Assembly (NCBI RefSeq): GCF_025961475.1
Contig: NZ_JAOQNS010000004.1
Span: 372,001-436,000, forward strand
Reading direction: 5' to 3'
From: Rhodobium gokarnense
Lineage (GTDB): Bacteria > Pseudomonadota > Alphaproteobacteria > Rhizobiales > Rhodobiaceae
Length of the DNA: 64,000 bases
Positions within the stretch are counted from its first letter, which is position 1; each line of letters starts with the position of its first letter. Below are positions 1 to 8,183 of the stretch, piece by piece. The translations under genes were made by a program, and so were the position numbers. The notes beneath the pieces were generated by a model that had not been told where the DNA came from, made no database searches, and worked only from the letters and a program-made list of their open reading frames with translations.

Positions 1-63
1 TCCGACCACATCATGATCTGCGTGTCGCGGGCCAAGAGCGGGGACCTGACCATTGACCTGTGA
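1..63 (+). CDS. C-terminal end of an unidentified protein (partial)
   Basis: Reading from base 1, frame 1 stays open for 20 codons and ends at TGA 61-63. The visible tail ends in SRAKSGDLTIDL. This is too short to assign a family. It overlaps the TTG start of the next gene by 11 bases, which suggests one operon with translational coupling, so it may belong to the same aromatic-acid cluster. That link is inferred from spacing only. Confidence 0.45.
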   Translation, partial: SDHIMICVSRAKSGDLTIDL

Positions 64-1219
64 TCCCGTCCGCCTCGGGGTCGCCGGCCTGGGGCGCGGG
101 TTCATGCTGACCCTGCCGAGCATCCTGGCGGACAAGCATGTCAGGCTCGTCGCCGCAGCAGCCCCGCGTGCGGAATCCCGCGAGGCGTTCGTCGCCGAGT
201 TCGGCGGCCGCGCCTACGCCACCATTGAAGAATTGGCTGCGGATCCCGACGTGGAAGCGGTCTATATCGCGACGCCGCACCAGATGCACCGCGAGCATGC
301 GGAGATTCTGGCTGCCGGCGGCAAGCACCTGCTCGTGGAAAAGCCGCTCGCGATTTCCCTGGACGACGCCACGGCGATCGTCGATGCCGCCGCGCGGGCC
401 GGGGTTCGGCTCGTCACCGGTCCGAGCCACAGTTTCGATCAGCCCGTTCTTGCCGCAAGGCGGCTCATCGACGAGGGCCGGTTCGGCCGCGTGCGGATGA
501 TCCATGCCCTAAACTACACCGATTTCCTCTGCAGGCCGCGCCGGCCGGAGGAGCTGTCGACGGAGCTCGGCGGCGGCGTCGTCTTCAGCCAGGCGGTGCA
601 CCAGGTCGACGTCGTCCGTGTGCTGATGGGCGGGGAGGCGCTCACCGTCTCGGCGATGACCGGGGCCTGGGACCCGGCGCGCCCGACCGAGGGCGCCTAT
701 GCCGCGCTGATCCGGTTCGATGGCGGACGCTTCGCCAATCTCGTCTATTCCGGCTACGCCCATTTCGACAGCGATACCTGGCAGGACGACATCGGCGAAC
801 TCGGCGCGGTCAAGGACCCGGCGAAATACGGCGCCGCGCGCCGCGCCCTTGCCACCGTTTCCTCGCCCGAAGAGGAGGCCGCCCTCAAGTCCGGGCGCAC
901 CTTCGGCGCCGTCGATGTGCCGCCGGCAGCGCCCCATGCGGAGCATTTCGGACCCGTCATCGTCAGTTGCGACCGGGCGGACCTCCGCCTCACGGCCAAG
1001 GGCATCGAGGTCTGGGGCGATACCGAACGCTCGTTCATCGCCGCGCCCGCCGACCCGTCGCCGCGCGCGGAGGTCCTGAAAGGGCTCTATGACGCGGTGC
1101 GCGGCAACAATCCACCCATCCAGTCCGGCGGATGGGGCAGGGCGAGCCTTGAGCTCTGCCACGCCATCCTGGAAAGCGCCACGACGGGCGGTCCCGTCCA
1201 GCTGCAACATCAATCCTGA
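53..1219 (+). CDS. Gfo/Idh/MocA-family oxidoreductase, Pht4-like
   Basis: Predicted cytoplasmic NAD(P)-dependent dehydrogenase of 388 residues. It has an N-terminal Rossmann fold with the nucleotide motif GVAGLGRG near residues 9-16 and the family signature EKP (VEKPLAIS) near residue 100, followed by the GFO_IDH_MocA C-terminal substrate domain. The start is TTG, preceded by GGGGA about nine bases upstream, and it overlaps the stop of the previous gene. The next gene looks like 4,5-dihydroxyphthalate decarboxylase. In known phthalate clusters a Gfo/Idh enzyme (Pht4) oxidises the cis-4,5-dihydrodiol before that decarboxylation. That role fits here but is inferred from neighbourhood; the family also includes sugar and inositol dehydrogenases. 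Confidence 0.85.
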   Translation: MTCDPVRLGVAGLGRGFMLTLPSILADKHVRLVAAAAPRAESREAFVAEFGGRAYATIEELAADPDVEAVYIATPHQMHREHAEILAAGGKHLLVEKPLAISLDDATAIVDAAARAGVRLVTGPSHSFDQPVLAARRLIDEGRFGRVRMIHALNYTDFLCRPRRPEELSTELGGGVVFSQAVHQVDVVRVLMGGEALTVSAMTGAWDPARPTEGAYAALIRFDGGRFANLVYSGYAHFDSDTWQDDIGELGAVKDPAKYGAARRALATVSSPEEEAALKSGRTFGAVDVPPAAPHAEHFGPVIVSCDRADLRLTAKGIEVWGDTERSFIAAPADPSPRAEVLKGLYDAVRGNNPPIQSGGWGRASLELCHAILESATTGGPVQLQHQS

Positions 1220-1244
1220 AAACAATAACTAAGGGAAACGCCAA

Positions 1245-2234
1245 ATGGGAAAGCTTCGACTATCGATCGCCATGGGGGACTACGACCGGACCCGGCCGAT
1301 CCATGACGGACGGGTGCAGATCGACGGCGTCGAGCCGGTGACCATGCTGCTGTCACCGGAGGAAATGTTCTTTCGCGCCTTCCGCCACGAGGCCTTCGAT
1401 ATCAGCGAGCTGTCGTTCTCGTCCTATTGCGTGAGGCATTCCAAGGGCGAGAGCCCCTATGTCGCCGTGCCCGTGTTCCTGTCCCGGGCGTTCCGGCACT
1501 CCTCGGTCTATATCCGCACCGACCGCGGCATCGACGCGCCGGCCGACCTGAAGGGCCGGCGGATCGGCATTGCCGAATGGCAACTGACCGCCAATGTCTG
1601 GGTCCGCGGCATCCTTGAGGACTATGGCGTCAAGCAATCAGACATCACCTGGGTGCGCGGCGGCATGCACACGGCAGGGCGGCCGGAAAAGATCCCCGTC
1701 AACGTGCCCGACGACGTGACGATCGAGGCGGCACCGGACGGCGCGACGCTCGACGGCATGCTGCGCGCGGGCGATATCGATGGCTTTATCGGCCCGCGCT
1801 CGCTGCGCTGCTTCGACGAGGGACATCCGAATGTCGGGCGCCTGTTCCATGACGGCTTCAAGGCGGCCTCGGAGCATTTCGAGCGCACAGGGGTCTTTCC
1901 GATCATGCACCTCCTCGGCATCAAGAAGGCGATCGCGGAGGAGAATCCGTGGTTGCCGGGCGCGCTCCTGAAGGCTTTTTCCCAGGCAAAGGCGATGGCC
2001 GAGACGGCGCTGCAGGACACCTCGGCCACCAAGGTGACGATGCCCTTCGTGGAAGACACGCTGGCCGCCGCGCGCCGGCTGATCGGGCCGCAGATCTGGA
2101 CCTATGGCGTTCCCGGCAACGAAAAGGTGCTCGACGCCTTCCTCGACCTGCACCACCGGCAGGGCCTGTCGGAACGCCGCCTTGCCGTGGAGGAGATCTT
2201 CCACCCGGCCGCCTACGAAGCCTACAGCCTTTAG
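1245..2234 (+). CDS. 4,5-dihydroxyphthalate decarboxylase-like protein (Pht5 family)
   Basis: A 329-residue protein of the Pht5 type, whose fold resembles a periplasmic binding protein although it acts in the cytoplasm; no signal peptide is visible. Typical features are the SIAMGDYDRTRP start, SELSFSSYC near residue 58, and the GRRIGIAEWQ and GPRSLRCFDEG segments. Characterised members decarboxylate 4,5-dihydroxyphthalate to protocatechuate. The ATG follows AAGGGAAA and lies 25 bases after the Gfo/Idh gene, so the two are probably co-transcribed. No protocatechuate ring-cleavage genes are in the window, so the real substrate could be another hydroxylated aromatic acid. Confidence 0.8.
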   Translation: MGKLRLSIAMGDYDRTRPIHDGRVQIDGVEPVTMLLSPEEMFFRAFRHEAFDISELSFSSYCVRHSKGESPYVAVPVFLSRAFRHSSVYIRTDRGIDAPADLKGRRIGIAEWQLTANVWVRGILEDYGVKQSDITWVRGGMHTAGRPEKIPVNVPDDVTIEAAPDGATLDGMLRAGDIDGFIGPRSLRCFDEGHPNVGRLFHDGFKAASEHFERTGVFPIMHLLGIKKAIAEENPWLPGALLKAFSQAKAMAETALQDTSATKVTMPFVEDTLAAARRLIGPQIWTYGVPGNEKVLDAFLDLHHRQGLSERRLAVEEIFHPAAYEAYSL

Positions 2235-2333
2235 GCGCGGCATGGGGGAGGCAGCCGCATCATGTGCCGGCCGGCCGCCGAAAGGCGCCGGCGGGACGGG
2301 GCAGGGGACGGCGGCCGGCACCGCCGCTCGCCG

Positions 2334-2867
2334 CTATTCCAGAAAGCTGGCCCGGGTCGCGGGGACGCGCATGCCGCGCGCTTCGGCTTCGTCCTCGTCG
2401 GCGTCGAGATTGCCGAGGATGGTGATCAGGTCGAGGCGGAGCTGTTCGCGCCGCGCGGCCGGAATGCCGGACAGCGCCACGTCGTTGGCTTCGACGGCGA
2501 GCGGTTCCAGCACCTCCTGCAGGGCGCGCCCGCGCTCGGTCAGGAACGTGCACTGGCGGCGCTTGTTCGGGGCCATCGACCGGCGCTCCACGAGGCCCAG
2601 CTTTTCCAGCTTGCTGAGCGCGGTGTGGGTGGTCGGTTCGGTCAGGTTGGCGGCGAGGCTGAGGTCGCGCTGGGTCAGGCCCTCCTCTTTCCACAGGATG
2701 CGCAGATATATCCAGTGGCCGAAGGTGATGCCGTGGGTCGCCAGCCGGCGCGCCAGCGACCGGTTGAAGCCGCGGGCGCAGAGCCGCACCAGATGGGCGA
2801 CGCGCTCGTCGTCATACGATCGGGCGTGGCCCGCAGCCGGCTCGGCTTCGGGCTCCTCGTTCGGCAT
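2334..2867 (-). CDS. MarR-family transcriptional regulator
   Basis: A winged-helix repressor-type protein of 177 residues. The recognition region (LTQRDLSLAANLTEPTTHTA) and the wing (KLGLVERRSMAPNKRRQ) match the MarR family, which usually senses phenolic or aromatic ligands. The start at 2867 is preferred because GGGGAAAG lies upstream. An extension to 2984 is open but would run through two palindromes that look like operators. It is divergent from the ThDP enzyme at 3062 and convergent with the Pht5-like gene, so it is probably the local regulator of this aromatic cluster. Confidence 0.85.
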   Translation of the reverse strand: MPNEEPEAEPAAGHARSYDDERVAHLVRLCARGFNRSLARRLATHGITFGHWIYLRILWKEEGLTQRDLSLAANLTEPTTHTALSKLEKLGLVERRSMAPNKRRQCTFLTERGRALQEVLEPLAVEANDVALSGIPAARREQLRLDLITILGNLDADEDEAEARGMRVPATRASFLE

Positions 2868-2935
2868 CGACGCTTTCCCCGGTTCATCGAAATCTGTCGG
2901 CATTGCTCGCGTTGCGACCCCGTGGCGGTAAAAAA

Positions 2936-2965
2936 CGAAAGTTCTTTCGGTGCGTTCAATCGCAC
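2936..2965. promoter_or_regulatory. Two adjacent perfect palindromes, candidate MarR operator
   Basis: CGAAAG-TT-CTTTCG occupies 2936-2949 and is followed directly by GTGCG-TTCAAT-CGCAC at 2950-2965. Both lie in the 194-base gap between the divergent marR gene and the ThDP enzyme gene. Abutting dyads in front of a MarR gene are the expected layout for autorepression plus control of the divergent target. Binding is inferred. Confidence 0.5.
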
Positions 2966-3061
2966 GCACCCAGTTACGACGCAATGAATCTCACGCACGC
3001 TCTAGAAGTCCAGCTCTATTGCAGGCCGAACCGGCCATGACAAGACTGAAGGGACCTTAAG

Positions 3062-4831
3062 GTGACACATTCCAGAAAAGAAACGCATGCAGAAACCCCT
3101 TTGGCGACCGAGATCGGCTCCTTGTGGGGCAGCGATGCCCTGGCCGCAATGCTGCGCCGGCTGGACGTCGGCTATGTGGCGCTGAATCCGGGCTCCAGCT
3201 TTCGCGGGCTGCATGACAGCCTCGTCAACTATCTCGGCAACGCCGATCCGAAGATGCTGCTCTGCCTGCACGAGGAAAACGCTGTCGCGCTGGCCCATGG
3301 CTGGGCCAAGGTCACCGGAAAGCCGATGGCCGTGGTGCTGCATGCAAATGTCGGCCTCATGCATGCGACGATGGCGATCTACAATGCCTGGTGCGACCGG
3401 GTGCCGATGGTCATCCTCGGGGCCGGCGGTCCGGTCGATGCCGATCTGCGGCGCCCGTGGATCGACTGGATCCACACCTCGCGCGACCAGGCGGCCATCG
3501 TCCGCCCTTACGTCAAATGGGACGACCAGCCGGCGAGCCTCAACGCCTCCCTCCGGTCGATGGCGCAGGCAAGCGTCGTCACCAGGACCGCGCCCCAGGC
3601 GCCGACCTATGTGTGCTTCGACGTCACCGTCCAGGAGACGCGGCTCGACGACCTGCCGGAGTTGCCGGACCCGGCCGCTTTTGCCGTGCCCGATGCGCCG
3701 ATTCCGGCGCCGGGCCAGATCGACGATTTCAGGGCGCGGCTGGAGAGCGCCAAGAATCCCGTCTTCCTGATGGGCCGGATGTCCCGCTCGGACACCGACT
3801 GGGCGGCGCGGGTCGCGCTTGCCGAGCGTTTCGACGCGAAAGTGCTGACCGATATCAAGACCGGCGCGGTATTTCCGACCGACCATCCGCTCCATGTCGG
3901 CCCGCCATCCTTCTTCCTCTCCGGGCCGCAGGCGGAGGCCTTGCGCAATGCCGACCTCATCGTCGCCTTCGACTGGGTCGACGTCGCCGGGGCGATCAAG
4001 CAGGCCGGCGCCGGGGCCCCCGTCGTCAACGTCTCCATCGACCATCACCTGGCGAATGGCTGGTCGTTCGACCATACCGGGCCGGTCGGCTCCGTGCTCC
4101 ACATTGCCGCCATGCCCGATGCCTGCGTTGCTGCTTTGGCGACGTCGCTGGGGCTGCAGCCGGGACCCGTGCCGGAATCGCTGCCAGCGCTTGCCGCCGT
4201 GCCGTTCGAGGCGAGCTCCGGGCCGATCTCCATGCGCGGCTTTGCGGCGGCCCTCGGCGAGGGGCTCGGCGACGAGCTTGTCACGCTGGTGCGCCTGCCG
4301 CTCGGCTGGGACGCCTCGACCTGGCACTTCCGCCATCCGCTCGACTATCTCGGCTATGACGGCGGCGCCGGCATTGGGTCCGGTCCCGGCATGCTGGTCG
4401 GTGCTGCGCTCGCGCTCCAAGATAGCGGCCGCCTGCCGGTCGCGGTCCTTGGCGACGGCGACACGATGATGGGGATTTCGGCGCTGTGGACGGCGGCGCG
4501 CTACGAGATCCCGATGCTCGCCGTCGTCTGCAACAACCGGTCCTACTTCAACGACGAGGTCCACCAGGAAAAGGTCGCCAAGGCCCGCAACCGCCCCGTG
4601 GAGAACAAATGGGTCGGCCAGGCGATCACCGGCCCGGACCTCGACTTTGCGGCGATGGCGAAGGCGCAAGGGCTCGTCGGCATCGGCCCGGTGTCCACGC
4701 CCGACGCGCTAGCCGAGGCGGTCGCCGAAGGGCTCCGGCTGGTGAAGGAGGGCGCCGCAGTGCTCATCGATGCCCGGGTCGAGCCCGCCTATTCGGAGGC
4801 GATGGCCAAGGGCATGACGACCGACGGTTGA
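3062..4831 (+). CDS. Thiamine-diphosphate-dependent enzyme (acetolactate synthase/benzoylformate decarboxylase superfamily)
   Basis: 589 residues with the three-domain layout of the family. The N-terminal pyrimidine-binding domain has the likely activating glutamate in CLHEENAVALAHG near residue 71. The central domain spans roughly 220-370. The C-terminal domain has the ThDP/Mg motif GDGDTMMG near residue 464, ending in the CNNRS asparagines. The GTG start is preceded by GAAGGGA. Such enzymes decarboxylate 2-keto acids or carry out C-C ligation or lyase reactions. The substrate cannot be read from the sequence. The MarR regulator and Pht4/Pht5-like genes suggest an aromatic acid or a ring-cleavage product. 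It stands alone on its strand after the divergent promoter. Confidence 0.85.
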   Translation: MTHSRKETHAETPLATEIGSLWGSDALAAMLRRLDVGYVALNPGSSFRGLHDSLVNYLGNADPKMLLCLHEENAVALAHGWAKVTGKPMAVVLHANVGLMHATMAIYNAWCDRVPMVILGAGGPVDADLRRPWIDWIHTSRDQAAIVRPYVKWDDQPASLNASLRSMAQASVVTRTAPQAPTYVCFDVTVQETRLDDLPELPDPAAFAVPDAPIPAPGQIDDFRARLESAKNPVFLMGRMSRSDTDWAARVALAERFDAKVLTDIKTGAVFPTDHPLHVGPPSFFLSGPQAEALRNADLIVAFDWVDVAGAIKQAGAGAPVVNVSIDHHLANGWSFDHTGPVGSVLHIAAMPDACVAALATSLGLQPGPVPESLPALAAVPFEASSGPISMRGFAAALGEGLGDELVTLVRLPLGWDASTWHFRHPLDYLGYDGGAGIGSGPGMLVGAALALQDSGRLPVAVLGDGDTMMGISALWTAARYEIPMLAVVCNNRSYFNDEVHQEKVAKARNRPVENKWVGQAITGPDLDFAAMAKAQGLVGIGPVSTPDALAEAVAEGLRLVKEGAAVLIDARVEPAYSEAMAKGMTTDG

Positions 4832-4859
4832 ACGGCGCCTTGTGCGGGGAGGGCGCGCG

Positions 4860-5765
4860 TCAGGAGACGGACCCGTGCTCGGCGAGGAAATCCAGCAACG
4901 CCCTGACGCGCGCCGGAAGCGGCCCGCCCTGGCCGGTGTAGACGGCATGGAAGGCCTCCCGGTCGTCCGCGGCAAGGTCTTCAAGGACCGGTTCGAGACG
5001 CCCGGCGGCGATGTCGTCCCGCACCGTGAAGGCGGCAAGGCGGGCGAGGCCCAGCCCCTGCAGCGCCAGCCGGCGCATGGTCTCGCCGTCGCTTGCCTGG
5101 ATGGCAACGGCGGGCGAGGCGTGAACCGGCTCGCCGTCGCTTTCGAACCGCCAGCCCTCGATCTCGCGCGGATAGCCGAAGCCAATCCGCCGGTGCCGGT
5201 CGAGGTCGGCGATGGTGTGCGGCGTGCCGGCCCGTTTCAGGTAGTCCGGGGAGGCAACGATCCACATCGGCGTCTCACCGAGCTTGCGCGCCACCAGCCG
5301 TGAGTCCTTCAGCGGCCCGGCCCGGACGACGACGTCGGTGCGCTCGGCCAAGAGGTCGATCACCGTATCGGTCAGGACGAGGTCGAGGACGATCTCGGGA
5401 TATTGCTCGACGAATGCCGGCAGGATCGGCTCCAGCACATGGACGGCGTAGGACGCGCTGGTGTTGAGCCTGAGGCGGCCGACCGGCTGTTCGCCGCGGC
5501 GGGCCTGGCGCTCGGCCTCGTCCATATCGGCAAGGATCGCGGCGGCGCGCTCGTAGAAGGCGCAGCCCTCAGCGGTGAGATCCAGCCGGCGGGTGGAGCG
5601 GTTGAAGAGTCGGGCGCCGAGCCGGGCTTCCAGCCGGGACACCAGCTTGCTGACCGCCGATTGGGTCAGGCCCAATTGCCGTGCGGCATGGGAGAACCCG
5701 CCCCGTTCGACGACCTGGACGAAGACCTCCATCTCACCGCTGCGATTGGTGCCGGTGCGCGCCAT
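4860..5765 (-). CDS. LysR-family transcriptional regulator
   Basis: 301 residues. The N-terminal helix-turn-helix (FSHAARQLGLTQSAVSKLVSRLE, cut here as FSHAARQLGLTQSAVS then KLVSRLE) spans residues 25-47, followed by the usual LFNRSTRRLDLT wing. The C-terminal half is a type 2 periplasmic-binding-like effector domain, here of the CrgA/DsdC-like short form. It is divergent from the MFS/aldo-keto reductase pair at 5867-8106, the classical LysR arrangement, and so probably controls that pair and itself. The effector is unknown. Confidence 0.9.
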   Translation of the reverse strand: MARTGTNRSGEMEVFVQVVERGGFSHAARQLGLTQSAVSKLVSRLEARLGARLFNRSTRRLDLTAEGCAFYERAAAILADMDEAERQARRGEQPVGRLRLNTSASYAVHVLEPILPAFVEQYPEIVLDLVLTDTVIDLLAERTDVVVRAGPLKDSRLVARKLGETPMWIVASPDYLKRAGTPHTIADLDRHRRIGFGYPREIEGWRFESDGEPVHASPAVAIQASDGETMRRLALQGLGLARLAAFTVRDDIAAGRLEPVLEDLAADDREAFHAVYTGQGGPLPARVRALLDFLAEHGSVS

Positions 5766-5796
5766 ATGACGTCAATTCACTTCTGATATTCCAATA

Positions 5797-5820
5797 GGCC
5801 TGATTATTCATGATTAGGCC
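5797..5820. promoter_or_regulatory. Imperfect 24-bp dyad, candidate LysR box
   Basis: GGCCTGATTATT (5797-5808) faces CATGATTAGGCC (5809-5820); 9 of the 12 positions per arm are complementary. It lies 31 bases upstream of the LysR start and 46 upstream of the MFS start, in the only gap between the divergent genes. The length and AT-rich core suit a LysR recognition site. Assignment is by position. Confidence 0.4.
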
Positions 5821-5866
5821 GCGCCTTAGGATCTGTCCATCGAAATTGTGATGGACCGGACCGACA

Positions 5867-7054
5867 ATGCCCCTTGCCCTTTACGCGCTGGCGGCCGGTG
5901 CCTTCGGCATCGGCGTCACCGAATTCGTCATCATGGGCCTCCTCCTGGAGGTCAGCCGCGATCTCGGCGTCTCGCTCGCTGCCGCCGGCCTGCTCATTTC
6001 CGGCTATGCGCTGGGGGTCGTCGTCGGCGCGCCGGTGCTGACCATTCTCACCGCGAGCTGGAACCGCAAGCAGGTGCTGGTCGGCCTGATGGTCATCTTC
6101 ATCGCCGGCAATGCGGCCTGTGCCCTGGCGCCGACCTACGGCCTGCTGATGGCCGCGCGGGTTCTGACGGCGCTGACCCACGGCACCTATTTCGGCGTCG
6201 GCTCGGTCCTTGCCGGCGGCCTTGTCGGCAGGGACCGGCAGGCCTCGGCGATAGCCATCATGTTCACCGGGCTGACGCTCGCAAACATTCTCGGCGTGCC
6301 CGCCGGCACCTGGCTCGGCCAGCAATTCGGCTGGCGCGCGACCTTCTGGGCGGTGACGGCGGTGGGCGTTGCCGCGCTCGCCATCCTCGTCCTCCTGGTG
6401 CCGGCGGACCGGTCGAAGCCGGCGCCGTCGAACTGGAAGAGCGACCTCAAGGCCGTGTCCCGGGCGCCGGTCGTTCTCGGTTTTGCGACGACGGTTCTCG
6501 GCTTTGCCGGCGTCTTTGCCCTCTTCACCTATATCGCGCCTCTCTTGACCGAGATCGGCGGCTTTGCCGACGGCGCCGTCTCGCCGATTCTTCTGGTCTT
6601 CGGCGGCGGGCTCGTCGCCGGCAACCTCCTTGGCGGCAGGCTGGCGGATCGGCGGCTGAAAGCCGCGGTGATCGGCAGCATGGCGGCGCTTGCGGCGGTG
6701 CTCGTTGCCATGGCGGTGGGGATGGAGAACCGCATCGCGGCGGTTGCGCTGACGGGCCTGCTGGGGGCTGCGGGCTTTGCCACCGTGCCGCCGCTGCAGG
6801 CCTTCGTCCTCTCCAAGGCCACGGGCGCGGGCGAGAGCCTTGCCTCCAGCCTCAACATCGCCGCGTTCAACCTTGGCAACGCGCTCGGCGCCTGGGCCGG
6901 CGGCATCGTCATTTCCGACGGTCCGGGCCTTGCCGCCCTGCCGCTTGCCGCCGCCGCCTTTCCCGCGCTCGCCATCGTCGTCGCGCTTGCCGCGATGGCC
7001 TTCGAGCGGCGGCGCGCCGCTGCTCCCGATCCCATCCAATCCACAGCCTGTTAG
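5867..7054 (+). CDS. MFS transporter of the AraJ/drug:H+ antiporter type
   Basis: 395 residues, largely hydrophobic, consistent with 12 transmembrane helices in the inner membrane. The opening ALAAGAFGIGVTEFVIMGLL matches the AraJ/YdhP-like efflux subgroup (Bcr/CmlA relatives), and conserved glycine-rich loops such as GLVGRDRQ and GGRLADRR follow helices 2 and 8. These proteins export sugars or small toxic compounds. The gene is 17 bases ahead of an aldo-keto reductase and divergent from a LysR gene, so export and reduction of the same class of compound are probably co-regulated. The substrate is unknown. Confidence 0.88.
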   Translation: MPLALYALAAGAFGIGVTEFVIMGLLLEVSRDLGVSLAAAGLLISGYALGVVVGAPVLTILTASWNRKQVLVGLMVIFIAGNAACALAPTYGLLMAARVLTALTHGTYFGVGSVLAGGLVGRDRQASAIAIMFTGLTLANILGVPAGTWLGQQFGWRATFWAVTAVGVAALAILVLLVPADRSKPAPSNWKSDLKAVSRAPVVLGFATTVLGFAGVFALFTYIAPLLTEIGGFADGAVSPILLVFGGGLVAGNLLGGRLADRRLKAAVIGSMAALAAVLVAMAVGMENRIAAVALTGLLGAAGFATVPPLQAFVLSKATGAGESLASSLNIAAFNLGNALGAWAGGIVISDGPGLAALPLAAAAFPALAIVVALAAMAFERRRAAAPDPIQSTAC

Positions 7055-7071
7055 AGAAGGACATCGCCGTC

Positions 7072-8106
7072 ATGGAATACCGCACTCTCGGAAAATCCGG
7101 CCTCAAGGTCCCCGCGCTCAGCTTCGGGGCGGGCACGTTCGGCGGTTCGGGGCCGCTGTTCAGCCATTGGGGCACGTCCGACGTCGCCGAGGCGCGGCGC
7201 CTCGTCGATATCTGCCTGGAGGCCGGCGTCACCCTGTTCGACACCGCCGACGTCTATTCAAACGGTGCCTCGGAAGAGGTGCTGGGCGAGGCCATCAAGG
7301 GCCGGCGCAACGAGCTGTTGCTCTCCACGAAGATGAGCCTTCCGCTCGGCGACGGGCCGAACGAAGCAGGCTCGTCCCGGCACCGCCTGATCGCCGGCGT
7401 CGACGCCGCGCTCAAGCGTCTCGGCACGGACCATATCGACATCTTCCAGCTCCATGCCTTCGATGCCTTCACGCCCGTCGAAGAGGTTCTGTCGACCCTC
7501 GACCAGCTCGTGCGCGACGGCAAGGTTCGCTATGTGGGCGTTTCCAACTTTTCCGGCTGGCAGGTCATGAAATCGCTCGCCGTCGCGGAGAAACACGGCT
7601 GGCCGCGCTATGTCGCCAACCAGGTCTACTATTCGCTCGTCGGCCGCGACTATGAGTGGGACCTGATGCCCCTCGGGGCGGATCAGGGGCTCGGTGCCAT
7701 GGTCTGGAGCCCGCTCGGCTGGGGGCGTCTTACGGGAAAGATCCGGCGCGGGACGCCGATCCCGGAGGGCAGCCGCCTGCACGAGACCGCGAGCTTCGGG
7801 CCGCCGGTGCCGGACGAGCATCTCTACACGGTCGTCGATGCGCTCGACGGGATCGCGGAGGAAACCGGCAAGACGGTTCCGCAGATTGCGCTCAACTGGC
7901 TCCTGCAGCGGCCGACCGTTTCCTCCGTCATCATCGGCGCGCGCAACGAGACGCAGCTCCGCGACAATCTGGGCGCCGTCGGCTGGACGCTGACGGGCGA
8001 CCAGATCGCCCGGCTCGACGCGGCAAGCGCGGTCACTGCGCCGTATCCGCATTTCCCGTACCGGCGGCAGGAGGGCTTTGCGCGGCTCGATCCGCCGATG
8101 GTTTGA
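7072..8106 (+). CDS. Aldo/keto reductase
   Basis: 344 residues, an NADPH-dependent (alpha/beta)8 oxidoreductase. The catalytic tetrad is visible: Asp and Tyr in FDTADVYSNG, Lys in LLSTKMS and His in FQLHAFD. The NADP-binding C-terminal segment SSVIIGARNETQLRDNLGA is typical of the YajO/Tas-like AKR group. The ATG follows AGAGAAGGA. A longer open frame running in from 5848 is an out-of-frame shadow of the MFS gene and not a fusion. Likely role: reduction of reactive aldehydes or ketones, paired with the efflux protein upstream. Confidence 0.92.
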   Translation: MEYRTLGKSGLKVPALSFGAGTFGGSGPLFSHWGTSDVAEARRLVDICLEAGVTLFDTADVYSNGASEEVLGEAIKGRRNELLLSTKMSLPLGDGPNEAGSSRHRLIAGVDAALKRLGTDHIDIFQLHAFDAFTPVEEVLSTLDQLVRDGKVRYVGVSNFSGWQVMKSLAVAEKHGWPRYVANQVYYSLVGRDYEWDLMPLGADQGLGAMVWSPLGWGRLTGKIRRGTPIPEGSRLHETASFGPPVPDEHLYTVVDALDGIAEETGKTVPQIALNWLLQRPTVSSVIIGARNETQLRDNLGAVGWTLTGDQIARLDAASAVTAPYPHFPYRRQEGFARLDPPMV

Positions 8107-8183
8107 TGCGGGCTGCCGGTTGGCCATGGCTGCGAGATCGGTGGGGAGGGCGCCCCGCCGATTCCTCGATATGCCGCGAGGCC

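Noticed and set aside
3002-4669. A 555-codon minus-strand frame opposite the ThDP enzyme gene.
   Set aside because: Low-complexity Arg/Gly-rich translation typical of antisense frames in GC-rich DNA; the plus-strand gene has clear ThDP motifs.
5848-8106. A 752-codon frame that looks like a fusion ending in the aldo-keto reductase.
   Set aside because: The first ~400 codons are an out-of-frame shadow of the MFS gene; the reductase has its own start and ribosome-binding site at 7072.
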